From positions 1-64,000 of the forward strand of contig NZ_FNNP01000003.1 in NCBI RefSeq assembly GCF_900106805.1: a stretch of DNA of 64,000 nt, written 5' to 3'. Shown one piece after another: positions 36,566 to 46,516 of this stretch. The DNA comes from Ruegeria halocynthiae (GTDB lineage Bacteria > Pseudomonadota > Alphaproteobacteria > Rhodobacterales > Rhodobacteraceae). Within the stretch, counting starts at the first letter, position 1. The number at the start of each line of letters is the position of its first letter. Both the position numbers and the translations under genes were made by a program. Below the pieces are notes generated by a model that was given only the letters and a program-made list of their open reading frames with translations, searched no databases and had not been told where the DNA came from.

Positions 36566-38211
36566 GGCTCAAACCCATAGACATCACGCGCGGTCTTTCG
36601 GCTGATCAGCCCCTCGTCCAGATCACGCCGGATGTCGTCCCGGTTACGCTCCTGCGGCGCGCCGAAGCCGCCGCCGCCCGGAGTCTCGAATACCAGCGTT
36701 TCGCCTGCCATCACGCGAACCTCTCCCTTGCCGGGCAGGTCGGGGCCGTCCTGGCCGATGCGGATGCGCCCCGGTGCACCAGCCTCTCCGCCGAAACGCC
36801 CTCTTGCGGGGTTCAGGACCCGTTCGACCGAAAGAAACAACACGAAATCCTCATCCACCGCGGATCGCATTTCGATATGCTGGCCCAGACCGCCGCGTGT
36901 CCGTCCGGGCCCGCCGCTGTCGGGCTTGAGCTCGCGCCGGGTGATCAGAACCGGCGCGACCGCCTCGGTGGTCTCCACCTGCGAGCCCCAGACGCCCGAG
37001 GGAAATGCGGTGGCCGATAGCCCGTCCAGACCTGGCCGCGCCCCGGTGCCGCCGCTGAACACAAGCTCCAGCGCAAACTGCACATCGCCACGCGAAACCG
37101 CTTCGGGGACGTGGCGCAGCGGCAGGTCGTACATGCAGGAAGCCCCCTCGGCGGGGACCTGATCGGGCAGGACCTGCGACAGGCAGCCATAGACCAGATC
37201 GGGCGTCATCTGCCCCAGCGTGTGGCGCATGGCCACCGGTGCGGGGGGCTGGGCATTCAGGATACAATCCTTCGGCCCGGTGACGTGAAACGGCGCGAGC
37301 GAACCCGCATTGTTGGGAATGTCCGGCCCGATGATGCAGCGAAGGGCAAACACCGAATAGGCGGTGGCGTAGTTGAGCGGCACGTTGATGCCCTTGTTCG
37401 ACAGGCCCGATGTGCCGTCGAAATCCAGTTCAACATGATCCTCGCCGATGGTCAGGGATGCATGGAGCTCGATTTCCTGCTCATAGCCGTCCACCTTTAG
37501 CACATTCTGCCAGGCCCCTTTGGGCAGTTGGGCGATAGCCTCAACGGTGCCGCGATACGAGGTGTCGATGATGTAATCGGCAAGCTCGCCTAGATGGTCG
37601 ATGCCGAACTCCTCCATCATGCCTGCAAGCCGCTCGGCCCCGGTCTCGCAACAGGCGATCAGCGCATAGATATCGCCCTCGTTGGCGATGGGCTCACGCG
37701 AATTGGCCTTGACGATCTCCATCAGGAGCGTGTTCAACGCGCCTTCATCCATCAGCTTGCAGGGCGGGATGAGCAGCCCCTCGTCATAGATATCCGCGCC
37801 CTCGGGGCCCATGCCAAGCCCGCCCAGATCGACCAGATGCGAGGTGCAGGAGGTAAAGCCAACCACACGATCCTTGTAAAACACCGGCATCATCAGCAGG
37901 AAATCGTTCAGATGCCCCGAGGCTATCCATGGATCGTTGGTCAGGTAAATGTCGCCGGGCTTCATGTCCTGAAGCTGAAAGCGGCGGCGCAGGGTCTTTA
38001 CCGCCTCGGCCATGGTGTTGATATGACCTGGCGTGCCGGTCACGGCCTGAGCGAGCATCCGGCCCTGAAGGTCGAAGATGCCGGCGGAAATATCGCCACA
38101 TTCGCGCACGATGGGGCTGAAGGCCGCGCGGATCAGCGCCTGAGCCTTTTCCTCAACCACGGCCAGAAGCCGGTTCCACATGACCTGCAGGCGGGTGTCG
38201 GTGGTGCTCAT
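36562..38211 (-). CDS. Hydantoinase B/oxoprolinase family protein (HyuB)
   Basis: A 549-residue member of the HyuB family, the beta subunit of N-methylhydantoinase/5-oxoprolinase-type ATP-dependent amidohydrolases. Typical stretches: SPIVRECGDISAGIFD, GTPGHINTM, YLTNDPWIASGHLNDF, FDGTSGLSNKGINVPLNYA and the C-terminal ETPGGGGFGAPQERN. Full length for the family. It pairs with HyuA just upstream (ATGA overlap). Substrate not determined; 5-oxoproline is already served by PxpABC in this window, so a hydantoin or another cyclic amide is plausible. Confidence 0.92.
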   Translation of the reverse strand: MSTTDTRLQVMWNRLLAVVEEKAQALIRAAFSPIVRECGDISAGIFDLQGRMLAQAVTGTPGHINTMAEAVKTLRRRFQLQDMKPGDIYLTNDPWIASGHLNDFLLMMPVFYKDRVVGFTSCTSHLVDLGGLGMGPEGADIYDEGLLIPPCKLMDEGALNTLLMEIVKANSREPIANEGDIYALIACCETGAERLAGMMEEFGIDHLGELADYIIDTSYRGTVEAIAQLPKGAWQNVLKVDGYEQEIELHASLTIGEDHVELDFDGTSGLSNKGINVPLNYATAYSVFALRCIIGPDIPNNAGSLAPFHVTGPKDCILNAQPPAPVAMRHTLGQMTPDLVYGCLSQVLPDQVPAEGASCMYDLPLRHVPEAVSRGDVQFALELVFSGGTGARPGLDGLSATAFPSGVWGSQVETTEAVAPVLITRRELKPDSGGPGRTRGGLGQHIEMRSAVDEDFVLFLSVERVLNPARGRFGGEAGAPGRIRIGQDGPDLPGKGEVRVMAGETLVFETPGGGGFGAPQERNRDDIRRDLDEGLISRKTARDVYGFEP

Positions 38212-40307
38212 TGGCCGCCCTCCCGGTTGCGTGTGAGCCAGACATTGCTGCCGCCATCCACATGAGCCGAGAAATCGGCGCTAACGAATGTGGTGGTTTG
38301 CGGTTCGATGATCAGGGCGGGGCCGTCAAGATGGTCGCCGGGTATGAGCGCCCCGCGATCATGGATTTCCGCCTCGCGCCATTTGCCGGTGACATCGCAC
38401 AGGATGCGCCGCTGCCCGGACGGTTGCGCCAGCTGTTTCGTGAGGGTTTCGGGGTAATGCTCCAGCGCGGGCGGCGCGGAGGCGACCTCAAGCGCCCAGT
38501 TCAGGATCTCGACCTTCATGCCCGGCACGGCGCGGCTGAACTGGCGGCTGTATTCCTCCTCGAAGGCCCGGCGCAGGGCGGGAATGTCGGCCTCTTCCAA
38601 GGCGCGGTCAGGCAGCGGGATTTCAATCTCGTGCCCCTGCCCGTGATAACGCATGAAAGCCTGTCGTCGCCGGGTCAGCGGGCCCTCTGGCGCACCTGCC
38701 CTCACCAAGGCCTCGGCCTCGTCGATCATCGCGTCGAAAAACGCGTTGAGCCCATCCAGATCAAGCCCCTCGAGTGTGCCATAGCGCGAGCGAATGACCT
38801 CGAACGAGACCGGCGCGAACAGGAACCCCACCGCCGAGCCGACCCCGGGATCACGCGGGATCAGGATGCGGTCTACATGCGCGCGCCGTGCCACCCGGGT
38901 TGCGTGCAGGGGGCCGTTGCCGCCAAAGGCGATCATCAGCCGTGCGCCCAGATCCTTGCCTGATTCTACTGCATGCATACGCCCAGCGGCGGCCATGTTC
39001 TCATCCACGATCTCGCTGACCCCATGCGCAGCCTGTGCGGCCTCAAGCTCCAGCACCTGCCCGACGCCCGAGGCAAGCGCCCTTTCCGCCGCTTCCATGT
39101 CGATCCCGAGCCGCCCTTCGGCAAAGCGTCCGGGTTCGATCAGCCCCTGCATCACATCGGCATCGGTCACCGTTGGCTCGGTTCCGCCCTTGGCAAAGGC
39201 AGCGGGTCCGGGCTCGGACCCCGCGCTCTCCGGTCCGACCTGCAGGCGGCCCAGCCGGTCCACATGCGCAATTGATCCGCCGCCGGCGCCGATCTCGATC
39301 ATCTCGATCACCGGGATGCGCACCGGCATGCCCGAGCCCTTGATGAACCGCGCCGCGCGCGCGATTTCGAACTTGCGAGCGGTCTGCGGGCGATACCGGT
39401 CGATCAGACACAGCTTGGCCGTGGTACCGCCCATGTCGAAACTCAGCACCTCGCGCTCGCCAGTCTCGGCAGCGATGCGCGCAGCCAGAATGGCGCCCCC
39501 GGCGGGACCGGATTCCACCAACCTGATCGGCAGACGCGCGGCGGTTTCCATCGTCGTCATGCCCCCGCTCGCGGTCATCATCAGGATCGGGCAGGTCAGC
39601 CCCTCATTGCTGAAACGTGCCTGAAAATCGGTCAGGTAGCTGGCCATCTGCGGCTGGATATAGGCGTTGGCGATGGTGGTCGAGAGTCGGTCGAACTCAC
39701 GCGCCTCGGGGCTGACTTCGTGCGATAGCGAGATCACCAGATCGGGTATTGCCGCCTGCAGAAGATCGCGCAACCTCAGTTCATGTGCCGGGTTGGCATA
39801 GGCATGCATCAGGCAAATCGCTACGGCCTTGGCGCCACAGGCCGCAAGCTCTCCGGCCAGCCGATGGGCGGCCTCCTCATCAAGCGGTTGCAACGCCTGC
39901 CCGTGCGCGTCCATCCGCCCTGCGATGGTAAAAGCGCGCGAGCGCGGCACGATCAGATCGGGTTTGACAAGGTTGATCTCATACTGGCTGTAGCGGCGCT
40001 CATAGGCGATCTCAAGAATGTCGCGAAACCCCTCGCTCGTCACCGTCGCCACATTGGCCCCGCGCCGCTCGATCAGGGCATTGGTGGCCAGTGTTGTACC
40101 ATGGATGAAGCCGCCGATCTGCGGCCAGTTCGCGCTAGCTTCAGCCAACACGTGCTTCGCACCCGCAAGCGCCCCGAGGGTCGGGGTCTTCGGGGTAGTA
40201 GGTGTCTTGGTGGTGGCAAGGATATGTCCCTGCCCATCGACCAGGACCGTATCGGTGAAAGTGCCGCCGATATCGACGGCAAGGCGTATCCCGTTCTTGT
40301 TGTGCAT
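38208..40307 (-). CDS. Hydantoinase/oxoprolinase family protein (HyuA)
   Basis: A 699-residue HyuA-family subunit, first gene of a seven-gene minus-strand operon. The N-terminal actin-like ATPase domain begins LAVDIGGTFTDTVLVD (phosphate loop) and continues with the GGTTAKLCLID equivalent (DMGGTTAKL) and GAGGGSIA; the oxoprolinase/hydantoinase A region spans the middle. Full length. Start at ATG 40307 lacks a good ribosome binding site. The 520-base upstream interval contains an inverted repeat (40507-40539). No transporter or regulator is in the operon. Confidence 0.92.
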   Translation of the reverse strand: MHNKNGIRLAVDIGGTFTDTVLVDGQGHILATTKTPTTPKTPTLGALAGAKHVLAEASANWPQIGGFIHGTTLATNALIERRGANVATVTSEGFRDILEIAYERRYSQYEINLVKPDLIVPRSRAFTIAGRMDAHGQALQPLDEEAAHRLAGELAACGAKAVAICLMHAYANPAHELRLRDLLQAAIPDLVISLSHEVSPEAREFDRLSTTIANAYIQPQMASYLTDFQARFSNEGLTCPILMMTASGGMTTMETAARLPIRLVESGPAGGAILAARIAAETGEREVLSFDMGGTTAKLCLIDRYRPQTARKFEIARAARFIKGSGMPVRIPVIEMIEIGAGGGSIAHVDRLGRLQVGPESAGSEPGPAAFAKGGTEPTVTDADVMQGLIEPGRFAEGRLGIDMEAAERALASGVGQVLELEAAQAAHGVSEIVDENMAAAGRMHAVESGKDLGARLMIAFGGNGPLHATRVARRAHVDRILIPRDPGVGSAVGFLFAPVSFEVIRSRYGTLEGLDLDGLNAFFDAMIDEAEALVRAGAPEGPLTRRRQAFMRYHGQGHEIEIPLPDRALEEADIPALRRAFEEEYSRQFSRAVPGMKVEILNWALEVASAPPALEHYPETLTKQLAQPSGQRRILCDVTGKWREAEIHDRGALIPGDHLDGPALIIEPQTTTFVSADFSAHVDGGSNVWLTRNREGGQ

Positions 40308-40827
40308 GTAGAAAACCAGAAAAGCAGGAAAGTCAGAAGTGGTGTGGATACCCAGCCCAGCAACGGCCGAAGCGGCAAGAAACCAGCTTCACGTCATACG
40401 ACGAGATTACAGCCGGTTGCCCGACGTCCCAAGTTTTCCATCATGCATTGCGCCATAACTGACCGCTCTCGCACTTTTCAATTCAGAAAAATGCTGCCCG
40501 AGTACAGGACAGGCTGTCAACAGAAATGTGGACCTGTCCAACAAGCACTCACGATCGCAATATTACTTACAAATGGCAGCAAATTACTCACATTTAGGTG
40601 TTCGTTTTTCAGGGATTTTTCCCATGATCAATGCCCGGTTTCACAGCATTTCACACGTTCGGGCAATCTGCAGCATCAGGCATTTTGGGCTCAAAGCTGT
40701 CGTTCACATTACAGTCGAAACAACCCACCCTCACCGGTCGAATTCACCGCACCCCCGAACAATCGGTTGAACCTCCCCGCCCCCGCTCCTATCGTGCGCC
40801 TGCACCAAAATCATTCAGGACGACCCC
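40308..40827. other. Intergenic region upstream of hyuA and terB
   Basis: About 520 bases between divergent hyuA and terB. It contains an AT-rich stretch (40550-40625) and an inverted repeat GGACAGG (40507-40513) / CCTGTCC (40533-40539). No coding potential was recognised; the region probably carries both promoters. Confidence 0.55.
40507..40539. promoter_or_regulatory. Inverted repeat in the hyuA/terB interval
   Basis: GGACAGG (40507-40513) and CCTGTCC (40533-40539) are perfect complements separated by 19 bases. They could be an operator or hairpin about 200 bases upstream of the hyuA start. No regulator gene is adjacent, so the assignment is speculative. Confidence 0.35.
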
Positions 40828-41250
40828 ATGACCGAGCAGATACCTCATCCCATGTCCCCGCAGGATTGCCTTGTGGCGATCATGGTGGCGGTCTCCGCCT
40901 CGGACGAAAACATCCGAACGGCTGAGCTGGTCAAGATCGAAGGCGCGGTCAACATGTTGCCGGTTTTTGCCGGCTACGATATCGACCGCACCCGCCGCGT
41001 CTCGCAGATCGTGTTTGACCTGTTCGAACAAGAAGACGGCCTGGATGCGCTGTTCGGCCTGATCCGCGATAATTTGCCAGAGCGTCTGAACGAAACCGCC
41101 TATGCGCTGGCCTGCGACGTCGCCGCCGCGGATGGCGCTCTGGCTGAAAGCGAATTGCGCCTGCTGGAAGAAATCCGGTACGAGTTAAGCATCGACCGCC
41201 TGCACGCCGCTGCAATCGAACGCGGGGCGCGGGCGCGGCATACTACCTAG
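40828..41250 (+). CDS. TerB-like tellurite resistance family protein
   Basis: A 140-residue all-helical TerB-like protein: MSPQDCLVAIMVAVSASDENI with the acidic metal-binding pair, IEGAVNMLPVF, and a second similar half (LACDVAAADGALAESELRLL). TerB-like proteins are divalent-metal-binding adaptors; tellurite resistance itself is not implied. The stop shares a CTAG with the convergent dacB stop. Confidence 0.88.
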   Translation: MTEQIPHPMSPQDCLVAIMVAVSASDENIRTAELVKIEGAVNMLPVFAGYDIDRTRRVSQIVFDLFEQEDGLDALFGLIRDNLPERLNETAYALACDVAAADGALAESELRLLEEIRYELSIDRLHAAAIERGARARHTT

Positions 41251-42725
41251 CTGCCGTAAAGCGTACCCCAGCGCTCGATCAGATTGCGCTGCAACCTGCG
41301 AGACCGCCGGTTCCAGGCCCGCGCGCCGTCCGGGCGCTCGCGCAGCGCGCGCGGAATCGTAGCACGATGTTCGATGTCGGCAGTGAAGATCGCGAAGGCC
41401 AGATCCACCCCATCTGCCGTGGTCATATAACCACCAAGGCCCGAGGCGAAGTTCAGCGTCCCCGTCTTTGCGTCGACCTTGATCGGATGATCCCTGACCG
41501 GCTGCCCGTTTTTATCGGCCAGCGTAAAGGACCTAAGCAATGGCCTCAGCGTTTCCGATTGCCCCGCCGCCGCCAATGCCTTGACTAGATCCGTGGGGGC
41601 CATGCGCGAAGCACCACCCAACCCGGAATGATCGACCATCGCGATTCCGTCTGCGCCGAAACTCTCCGCTGCCCAGCGATTCATCTCGGCAGCAGAATCT
41701 TCCAGATTCTGCGGTGCAATCCCGCGCGCTTTGGTGGCCGCCAAGCCAACCATTTCAGCGGTCAGATTGGTCGAATATCTCAGCATACCCTTCAGGATGC
41801 TCTGTAACGGATCGCTTTGATGCACCACCAGAACCGTCCCCTGCGGTGTCTGCCTCGTGACTTGCACCCGACCAAGCACAATTCCGTTCACGCGCGCCAG
41901 CGTGCGAAATACGTCCCCGGCATAAAGCGCAGGTTTGCGCACCGGAAGCCACCGGGCACCACCATTGCCCAACGCAGTCTTGGCCACGGTCCAGCGATCC
42001 TGCCGCGCGCTTGGCTGATAGGTGTAAATCGGCAGGCTGCGGCTTTCGACGCGCATCGACGCCATATCTATCGACGGCGTATAATTCGCACTGCGCGCAT
42101 CCATGGTTACGCCGTACCCACTGCTCTCCCGTTTCCACTCGAAATGCACGCGGTTGAAGTTTAGAGAAATTCCACTGATCGACGGGCTATAACCCAGATG
42201 ATCCGGCTGACCGGGGTCGATGCTGAAGACATAAGGCAGCGCCCCGTCATAGACCTTGAACGCGCCCTGTACCTCGGTAATCCCGATCTCGCGCAGATTG
42301 GCTGCCATTGCGGCCAGCGCATCTGTATCCAGCAGCGGATCACCGCCGCCAGCAAGGATCAGGTCGCCTTTCAGAATGCCATTTTCGATCGGCCCATCCG
42401 CGACCAATGCTGTTTCAAACCGATATTCCGGCCCCAGAACATCCAGCGCATAAAGCGCAGTCAGCGCCTTTGCGACACTGGCGGGGGGCAAGCCCTGGCC
42501 TTCACCAAACACCTCAAGCGGCGTCCCGGTCTCCACGTCAGCCACGGCAAAGACAACCTCGCCCTTCAGGCCCGCTGCCTGAACCAACCGTTCGGCCCCG
42601 CTGGGCTGCGGGCCTCGCAATACCGGGCGTAAGGAGACCAAAGGCGCCTCGGCCAAGCCTGTGCCCGGCACCAGAGACGCACCTAGTCCACCCAGAAACA
42701 AACGACGTGAAATACGATCGACCAT
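41247..42725 (-). CDS. dacB: D-alanyl-D-alanine carboxypeptidase/endopeptidase DacB (PBP4)
   Basis: Class C low-molecular-weight penicillin-binding protein, 492 residues, hydrolysing D-Ala-D-Ala and cross-links. A twin-arginine-like signal (ISRRLFLGGLGASL) leads, and the three motifs are SVAK (PASVAKALTALYAL), SxN (RYSTNLTAEM) and KTG (VDAKTGTLNFASGLGGY). The insertion domain typical of PBP4 lies between the first two. ATG 42725 is used because it begins the Tat signal; a TTG 12 codons upstream is less likely. Confidence 0.93.
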   Translation of the reverse strand: MVDRISRRLFLGGLGASLVPGTGLAEAPLVSLRPVLRGPQPSGAERLVQAAGLKGEVVFAVADVETGTPLEVFGEGQGLPPASVAKALTALYALDVLGPEYRFETALVADGPIENGILKGDLILAGGGDPLLDTDALAAMAANLREIGITEVQGAFKVYDGALPYVFSIDPGQPDHLGYSPSISGISLNFNRVHFEWKRESSGYGVTMDARSANYTPSIDMASMRVESRSLPIYTYQPSARQDRWTVAKTALGNGGARWLPVRKPALYAGDVFRTLARVNGIVLGRVQVTRQTPQGTVLVVHQSDPLQSILKGMLRYSTNLTAEMVGLAATKARGIAPQNLEDSAAEMNRWAAESFGADGIAMVDHSGLGGASRMAPTDLVKALAAAGQSETLRPLLRSFTLADKNGQPVRDHPIKVDAKTGTLNFASGLGGYMTTADGVDLAFAIFTADIEHRATIPRALRERPDGARAWNRRSRRLQRNLIERWGTLYGS

Positions 42726-42792
42726 AGGTCTATTTGAATCCCAGAGCTTAAATGCAGACAATCACTTGATTAAGATTATGCGCCGAGAGGAG

Positions 42793-43413
42793 TCATTCGG
42801 GCAACACCCCATCGGCCCATCCCCCGCGCTGGCGCAGCTCGGTCGAGCTGAGATCGACCATCGGCACGTTGACAAAACACCATGCGGGGGCCTCGGCCTG
42901 CCCCAGCAATTGCCGCGCCTGCCCGTCGATGCGGTATTTCGCATAAATCCGCGCCGCTGGTGACATCCGCGCCGAAATCCGATCCCCCGGTCGCGCAACA
43001 ACCCCCACCGGTACGCTGTCCATGATCTGCCGCCAGTCCTTCCACTTGTGAAACTGCGCCAGATTATCTGCCCCCATCAGCCAGACAAACCGCACCTGCG
43101 GGTAAAGCCGCCGCAGCGCCGCCAGAGTATCCGCCGTAGCCCGCGTCCTCGTCTGCGCCTCGATATCCGTTACTTCAACGCGCGGGTGCTGCATGACAGC
43201 CTTGGCCGCTTCGATCCTCCGCGCCAAAGGCGCAGGCCCGCGCTCTTTCAACGGATTGCCCGGAGACACCAGCCACCAAACCCGATCCAGCCCAAAGGCC
43301 TTCATCGCCTCAAGCGTCACATGCACATGGCCTTGGTGCGGAGGATCAAAAGACCCCCCGAACAACCCCACGACCTGCCCAGGCCGCGCATATGGAATGG
43401 CATAACGCTCCAT
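42793..43413 (-). CDS. nadD: Nicotinate-nucleotide adenylyltransferase
   Basis: NadD, 206 residues, converts nicotinate mononucleotide and ATP to deamido-NAD, complementing the nadE gene at 59.8 kb. The nucleotidyltransferase motif is [16 protein letters not shown] (HxGH, about residue 18-31), and the C-terminal ISSTEIR equivalent is [15 protein letters not shown] 43413 is taken; a TTG at 43449 in frame is possible. Confidence 0.95.
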   Translation of the reverse strand: MERYAIPYARPGQVVGLFGGSFDPPHQGHVHVTLEAMKAFGLDRVWWLVSPGNPLKERGPAPLARRIEAAKAVMQHPRVEVTDIEAQTRTRATADTLAALRRLYPQVRFVWLMGADNLAQFHKWKDWRQIMDSVPVGVVARPGDRISARMSPAARIYAKYRIDGQARQLLGQAEAPAWCFVNVPMVDLSSTELRQRGGWADGVLPE

Positions 43414-43445
43414 CCCTTGCTGATGTTCAGAACTGATGGGCGTTG

Positions 43446-43913
43446 TCAATCAACAGGTTGCACCACATCACCCAGCTTGACTTGCCCGGGCCGCACCACC
43501 TCGGCACACCATCCCCCATGCCCACGCACGGCGGAATAGCCACCCTTGCCCAATGCCTCCTCCATCCGACTGCACGGTGCACAGATCACGGTAAAGCGCA
43601 AAATAGTCTCACCCACCTGAACCTCCCGCCCCTTTAGCGCCGTCAGATTGATCCCTGAAACCACCAGATTGCGCCGCGGGATTTCAGGCGCAACCGGCCC
43701 CTGCCCCAGATAGCTGCCAATCGCCGCCAGATGCTCCTGCTGGATCAAAGTCACCGCCCGTTTGCCTGCCCGGCTACGGTCGCCTTCGAGGCCGTCTGCG
43801 GAGGTCATTGTCTCGTCAACTGACTGCATCGCTTCTCGCCGAGCTGGCCGTAGCCCGATCCACTCGACACGACCCGGTTGCGCCCAACCCGCTATCAGAG
43901 CGTTCAAAGACAT
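43446..43913 (-). CDS. MOSC domain-containing protein
   Basis: A 155-residue single MOSC-domain protein, the sulfur-carrier fold found at the C-terminus of molybdenum cofactor sulfurases. Motifs: [32 protein letters not shown] and the conserved Cys in [13 protein letters not shown]. The role may be in Moco sulfuration or a related sulfur transfer, but is not established for standalone forms. The start is ATG 43913, preceded by AAGGGAAGG. Confidence 0.85.
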   Translation of the reverse strand: MSLNALIAGWAQPGRVEWIGLRPARREAMQSVDETMTSADGLEGDRSRAGKRAVTLIQQEHLAAIGSYLGQGPVAPEIPRRNLVVSGINLTALKGREVQVGETILRFTVICAPCSRMEEALGKGGYSAVRGHGGWCAEVVRPGQVKLGDVVQPVD

Positions 43914-43984
43914 CTTCAGCCTTCCCTTTGCTTCATCTACGCAATCGTTCGCGCGGCCAGCGCGAGGTGTTTTTGTCGGACGGA

Positions 43985-44669
43985 TCAAGTTTCAATCAAC
44001 TTGTAATGCTTAGGAAAGCGAAGCCCAGCCTTTTCGATTTTTGATTTCAACGCATCAGAAATGAAAAATTCAGGATTAACTAGCTTTTCGTCTCGCCACA
44101 GATGCGCGCATTTGGTCACAACGCCATCTAAGGTGAGGCTATTGCAGTCCTTTTTTCTTGGTGCTAGCCACAAGATACCTCAGGCCTGCGTCATTCCACG
44201 CCTCTGGATTACTTTTCTCAGGCAGAAAAGCATCCAAATGCTGGCCAATCACCATAAAGAAATAGTCCTTAGCAGGCTTCTTGCCGCGAGGTAGTTGTAC
44301 ATCCACTGACCAGAATTGGTGCGTCGAAGGCTCCAGCCTTTCAATGATTTCTTTGAGTGCTGCCTCAACAACCGTAAAACCGCGCACTACAAAAAAGAGT
44401 GATGCCAAATTCTTAGGCGTTCTTGGAAGCACCAATTGCGTCGGTTTCTCAAAGTCTTCAAAAACTGCGCCTTTGGAGAAATATTTTTCGCCGACTCTGG
44501 ACCGAAATTTCACAACCCAATCGTCGTATTCGGCGCGCTCTTCATCCGTCAGAACCTCGTTGAAATGACGTTCGATCTTCTCTTCATAGCTCACAAATTG
44601 TGCCGCTTCCGGTGAATAATCACCGCTTCCATATGGAAACAAAACACCCCAAGTCATTAAATCTCTCAA
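43985..44669 (-). pseudogene. DUF1629 (Imm11-like) gene broken by a frameshift
   Basis: Two overlapping frames together make a DUF1629/Imm11-type protein: 44669-44139 encodes the first 176 residues up to YLVASTKKKG, and 44173-43985 the last 62 ending VNPEFFISDALKSKIEKAGL, the family's C-terminal signature. They meet at a run of six A on the minus strand (44151-44156). With five A the frame would read STKKKDCNSL and continue unbroken, so one A has been gained (or it is a sequencing error). Such proteins often act as immunity to polymorphic toxins; no toxin gene is next to it. Lower GC than neighbours. Confidence 0.65.
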
Positions 44670-44819
44670 AATTTGCCTGCATCAACAGGCACCATGCCAA
44701 CGGCCACCCATGGGTGCAATCCTGATCGCACCTCTTACCTGACGACAACACATTGCCCCCACCAACCGCATCCGCTATCACACCGCCCAACTCAATTTCC
44801 CCGACCCAGAGGACGCGAC

Positions 44820-46475
44820 ATGGCCGCCTATCAATATGTCTACCACATGCAGGGTGTCTCCAAGACCTATCCCGGTGGCAAGAAGTGCTTTGAAAACATC
44901 CACCTGAGCTTTCTGCCCGGCGTGAAAATCGGTGTTGTCGGCGTCAACGGTGCCGGTAAATCGACCCTGATGAAGATCATGGCGGGCCTCGACAAGGACT
45001 TCACGGGTGAGGCTTGGGCAGCCGAAGGTGCCAAAGTCGGTTATTTGCCGCAGGAACCGAAACTGGACGAAAGCCTCAGCGTCCGCGAAAACGTCATGCT
45101 GGGGGTGGCCGAAAAGAAGGCGATCCTCGACCGCTATAACGAACTGGCGATGAACTACAGCGACGAAACCGCCGATGAGATGGCCAAGCTGCAGGACGAG
45201 ATCGACAGCCAGAACCTCTGGGACCTCGACAGCCAGATCGACGTCTCGATGGAGGCCCTGCGCTGCCCCGCCGACGACGCCAACATCGCCATACTCTCGG
45301 GTGGTGAGAAACGCCGCGTCGCGCTCTGCAAACTGTTGCTCGAAGCGCCCGACATGCTGCTGCTCGATGAACCGACCAACCACCTGGACGCCGAGACCAT
45401 CGCCTGGCTGCAACAGCACCTGATCGACTACAAGGGCACCATCCTGATCGTCACGCACGACCGCTATTTCCTTGACAGCATCACCGGCTGGATCCTCGAA
45501 CTCGACCGGGGCCGTGGCCTGCCTTACGAGGGCAACTACTCCGCATGGCTGGAACAAAAAGCCAAGCGGCTGGAGCAGGAGGCACGCGAGGACAAGTCCA
45601 AGCAGAAAACCCTGCAGCGCGAACTCGACTGGATGCGTCAAGGGGCCAAGGCACGTCAGGCCAAATCCAAGGCTCGGATCAACGCCTATAACGAGCTGGC
45701 CGATCAGTCCGAGCGCGAAAAGCTGACCCGCGCCCAGATCGTCATCCCCAACGGCCAGCGCCTCGGTGGCAAGGTGATCGAGGTCGAAGGCCTCGCCAAA
45801 CACATGGGCGACAAGCAACTGATCGAAAGCCTCGATTTCACCCTGCCCCCCGGTGGCATCGTCGGTGTCATCGGCCCCAACGGCGCCGGTAAATCGACCC
45901 TGTTCAAAATGCTCACCGGTCAGGAACAGCCCGACGCAGGCACCATCTCGCTGGGCGACACGGTCGAACTGTCCTATGTCGACCAGTCCCGCGACGACCT
46001 GAAAGACAACGACACCGTGTGGGAGGCGATCACCGGCGGCGCCGAGATCATCGAGCTGGGCGACGCGCAGGTCAATTCCCGCGCCTATTGCTCGTCCTTC
46101 AACTTCAAGGGCGGCGACCAGCAGAAGAAGGTCTCTCTGCTGTCAGGCGGTGAGCGCAACCGGGTCCACATGGCCCGCCTGCTGAAAGAGGGCGGCAACG
46201 TCCTGCTGCTCGATGAACCGACCAACGACCTCGACGTCGAAACCCTGCGCGCGCTGGAAGACGCGCTGGTCGATTTCGCCGGCTGCGCCGTCGTCATCTC
46301 ACACGACCGCTTCTTCCTCGACCGGATTTGTACGCATATTCTGGCCTTTGAGGGCGATGCCCATGTGGAATGGTTCGAGGGCAACTTCGAGGACTACGAA
46401 GAGGACAAAAAACGCCGTCTGGGACCGGACGCACTGGAGCCCAAGCGGTTGAAGCATAAGAAGTTTGCGCGGTAA
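44820..46475 (+). CDS. ettA: ABC-F translational throttle protein EttA
   Basis: ABC-F ATPase, 551 residues, that binds the ribosomal E site and gates translation by energy level. Two ABC domains: Walker A GVNGAGKST and GPNGAGKST, signatures LSGGEKRRVALCKLL and LSGGERNRVHMARLL, and Walker B MLLLDEPTNHLD and VLLLDEPTNDLD. The linker between them has the arm and the positively charged helix (about 250-310). The start MAAYQYVYHM is at 44820; a longer frame from 44673 lacks homology. A good terminator follows. Confidence 0.96.
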   Translation: MAAYQYVYHMQGVSKTYPGGKKCFENIHLSFLPGVKIGVVGVNGAGKSTLMKIMAGLDKDFTGEAWAAEGAKVGYLPQEPKLDESLSVRENVMLGVAEKKAILDRYNELAMNYSDETADEMAKLQDEIDSQNLWDLDSQIDVSMEALRCPADDANIAILSGGEKRRVALCKLLLEAPDMLLLDEPTNHLDAETIAWLQQHLIDYKGTILIVTHDRYFLDSITGWILELDRGRGLPYEGNYSAWLEQKAKRLEQEAREDKSKQKTLQRELDWMRQGAKARQAKSKARINAYNELADQSEREKLTRAQIVIPNGQRLGGKVIEVEGLAKHMGDKQLIESLDFTLPPGGIVGVIGPNGAGKSTLFKMLTGQEQPDAGTISLGDTVELSYVDQSRDDLKDNDTVWEAITGGAEIIELGDAQVNSRAYCSSFNFKGGDQQKKVSLLSGGERNRVHMARLLKEGGNVLLLDEPTNDLDVETLRALEDALVDFAGCAVVISHDRFFLDRICTHILAFEGDAHVEWFEGNFEDYEEDKKRRLGPDALEPKRLKHKKFAR

Positions 46476-46481
46476 AAATGG

Positions 46482-46512
46482 AAGCCCCGCCATTATAACT
46501 GCGGGGCTTTTT
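46482..46512 (+). terminator. Rho-independent terminator after ettA
   Basis: AAGCCCCGC (46482-46490) pairs with GCGGGGCTT (46501-46509) and is followed by a T run ending at 46512. It lies 7 bases after the ettA stop and just 4 bases before the ATG of the next gene. Confidence 0.9.
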
Positions 46513-46516
46513 CGCC

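Noticed and set aside
44139..44173. Programmed -1 frameshift at the A-AAA-AAG heptamer in the DUF1629-like gene
   Set aside because: The heptamer is present, but joining the two frames needs a +1 shift (one A fewer), not -1, so a homopolymer insertion is the simpler explanation.
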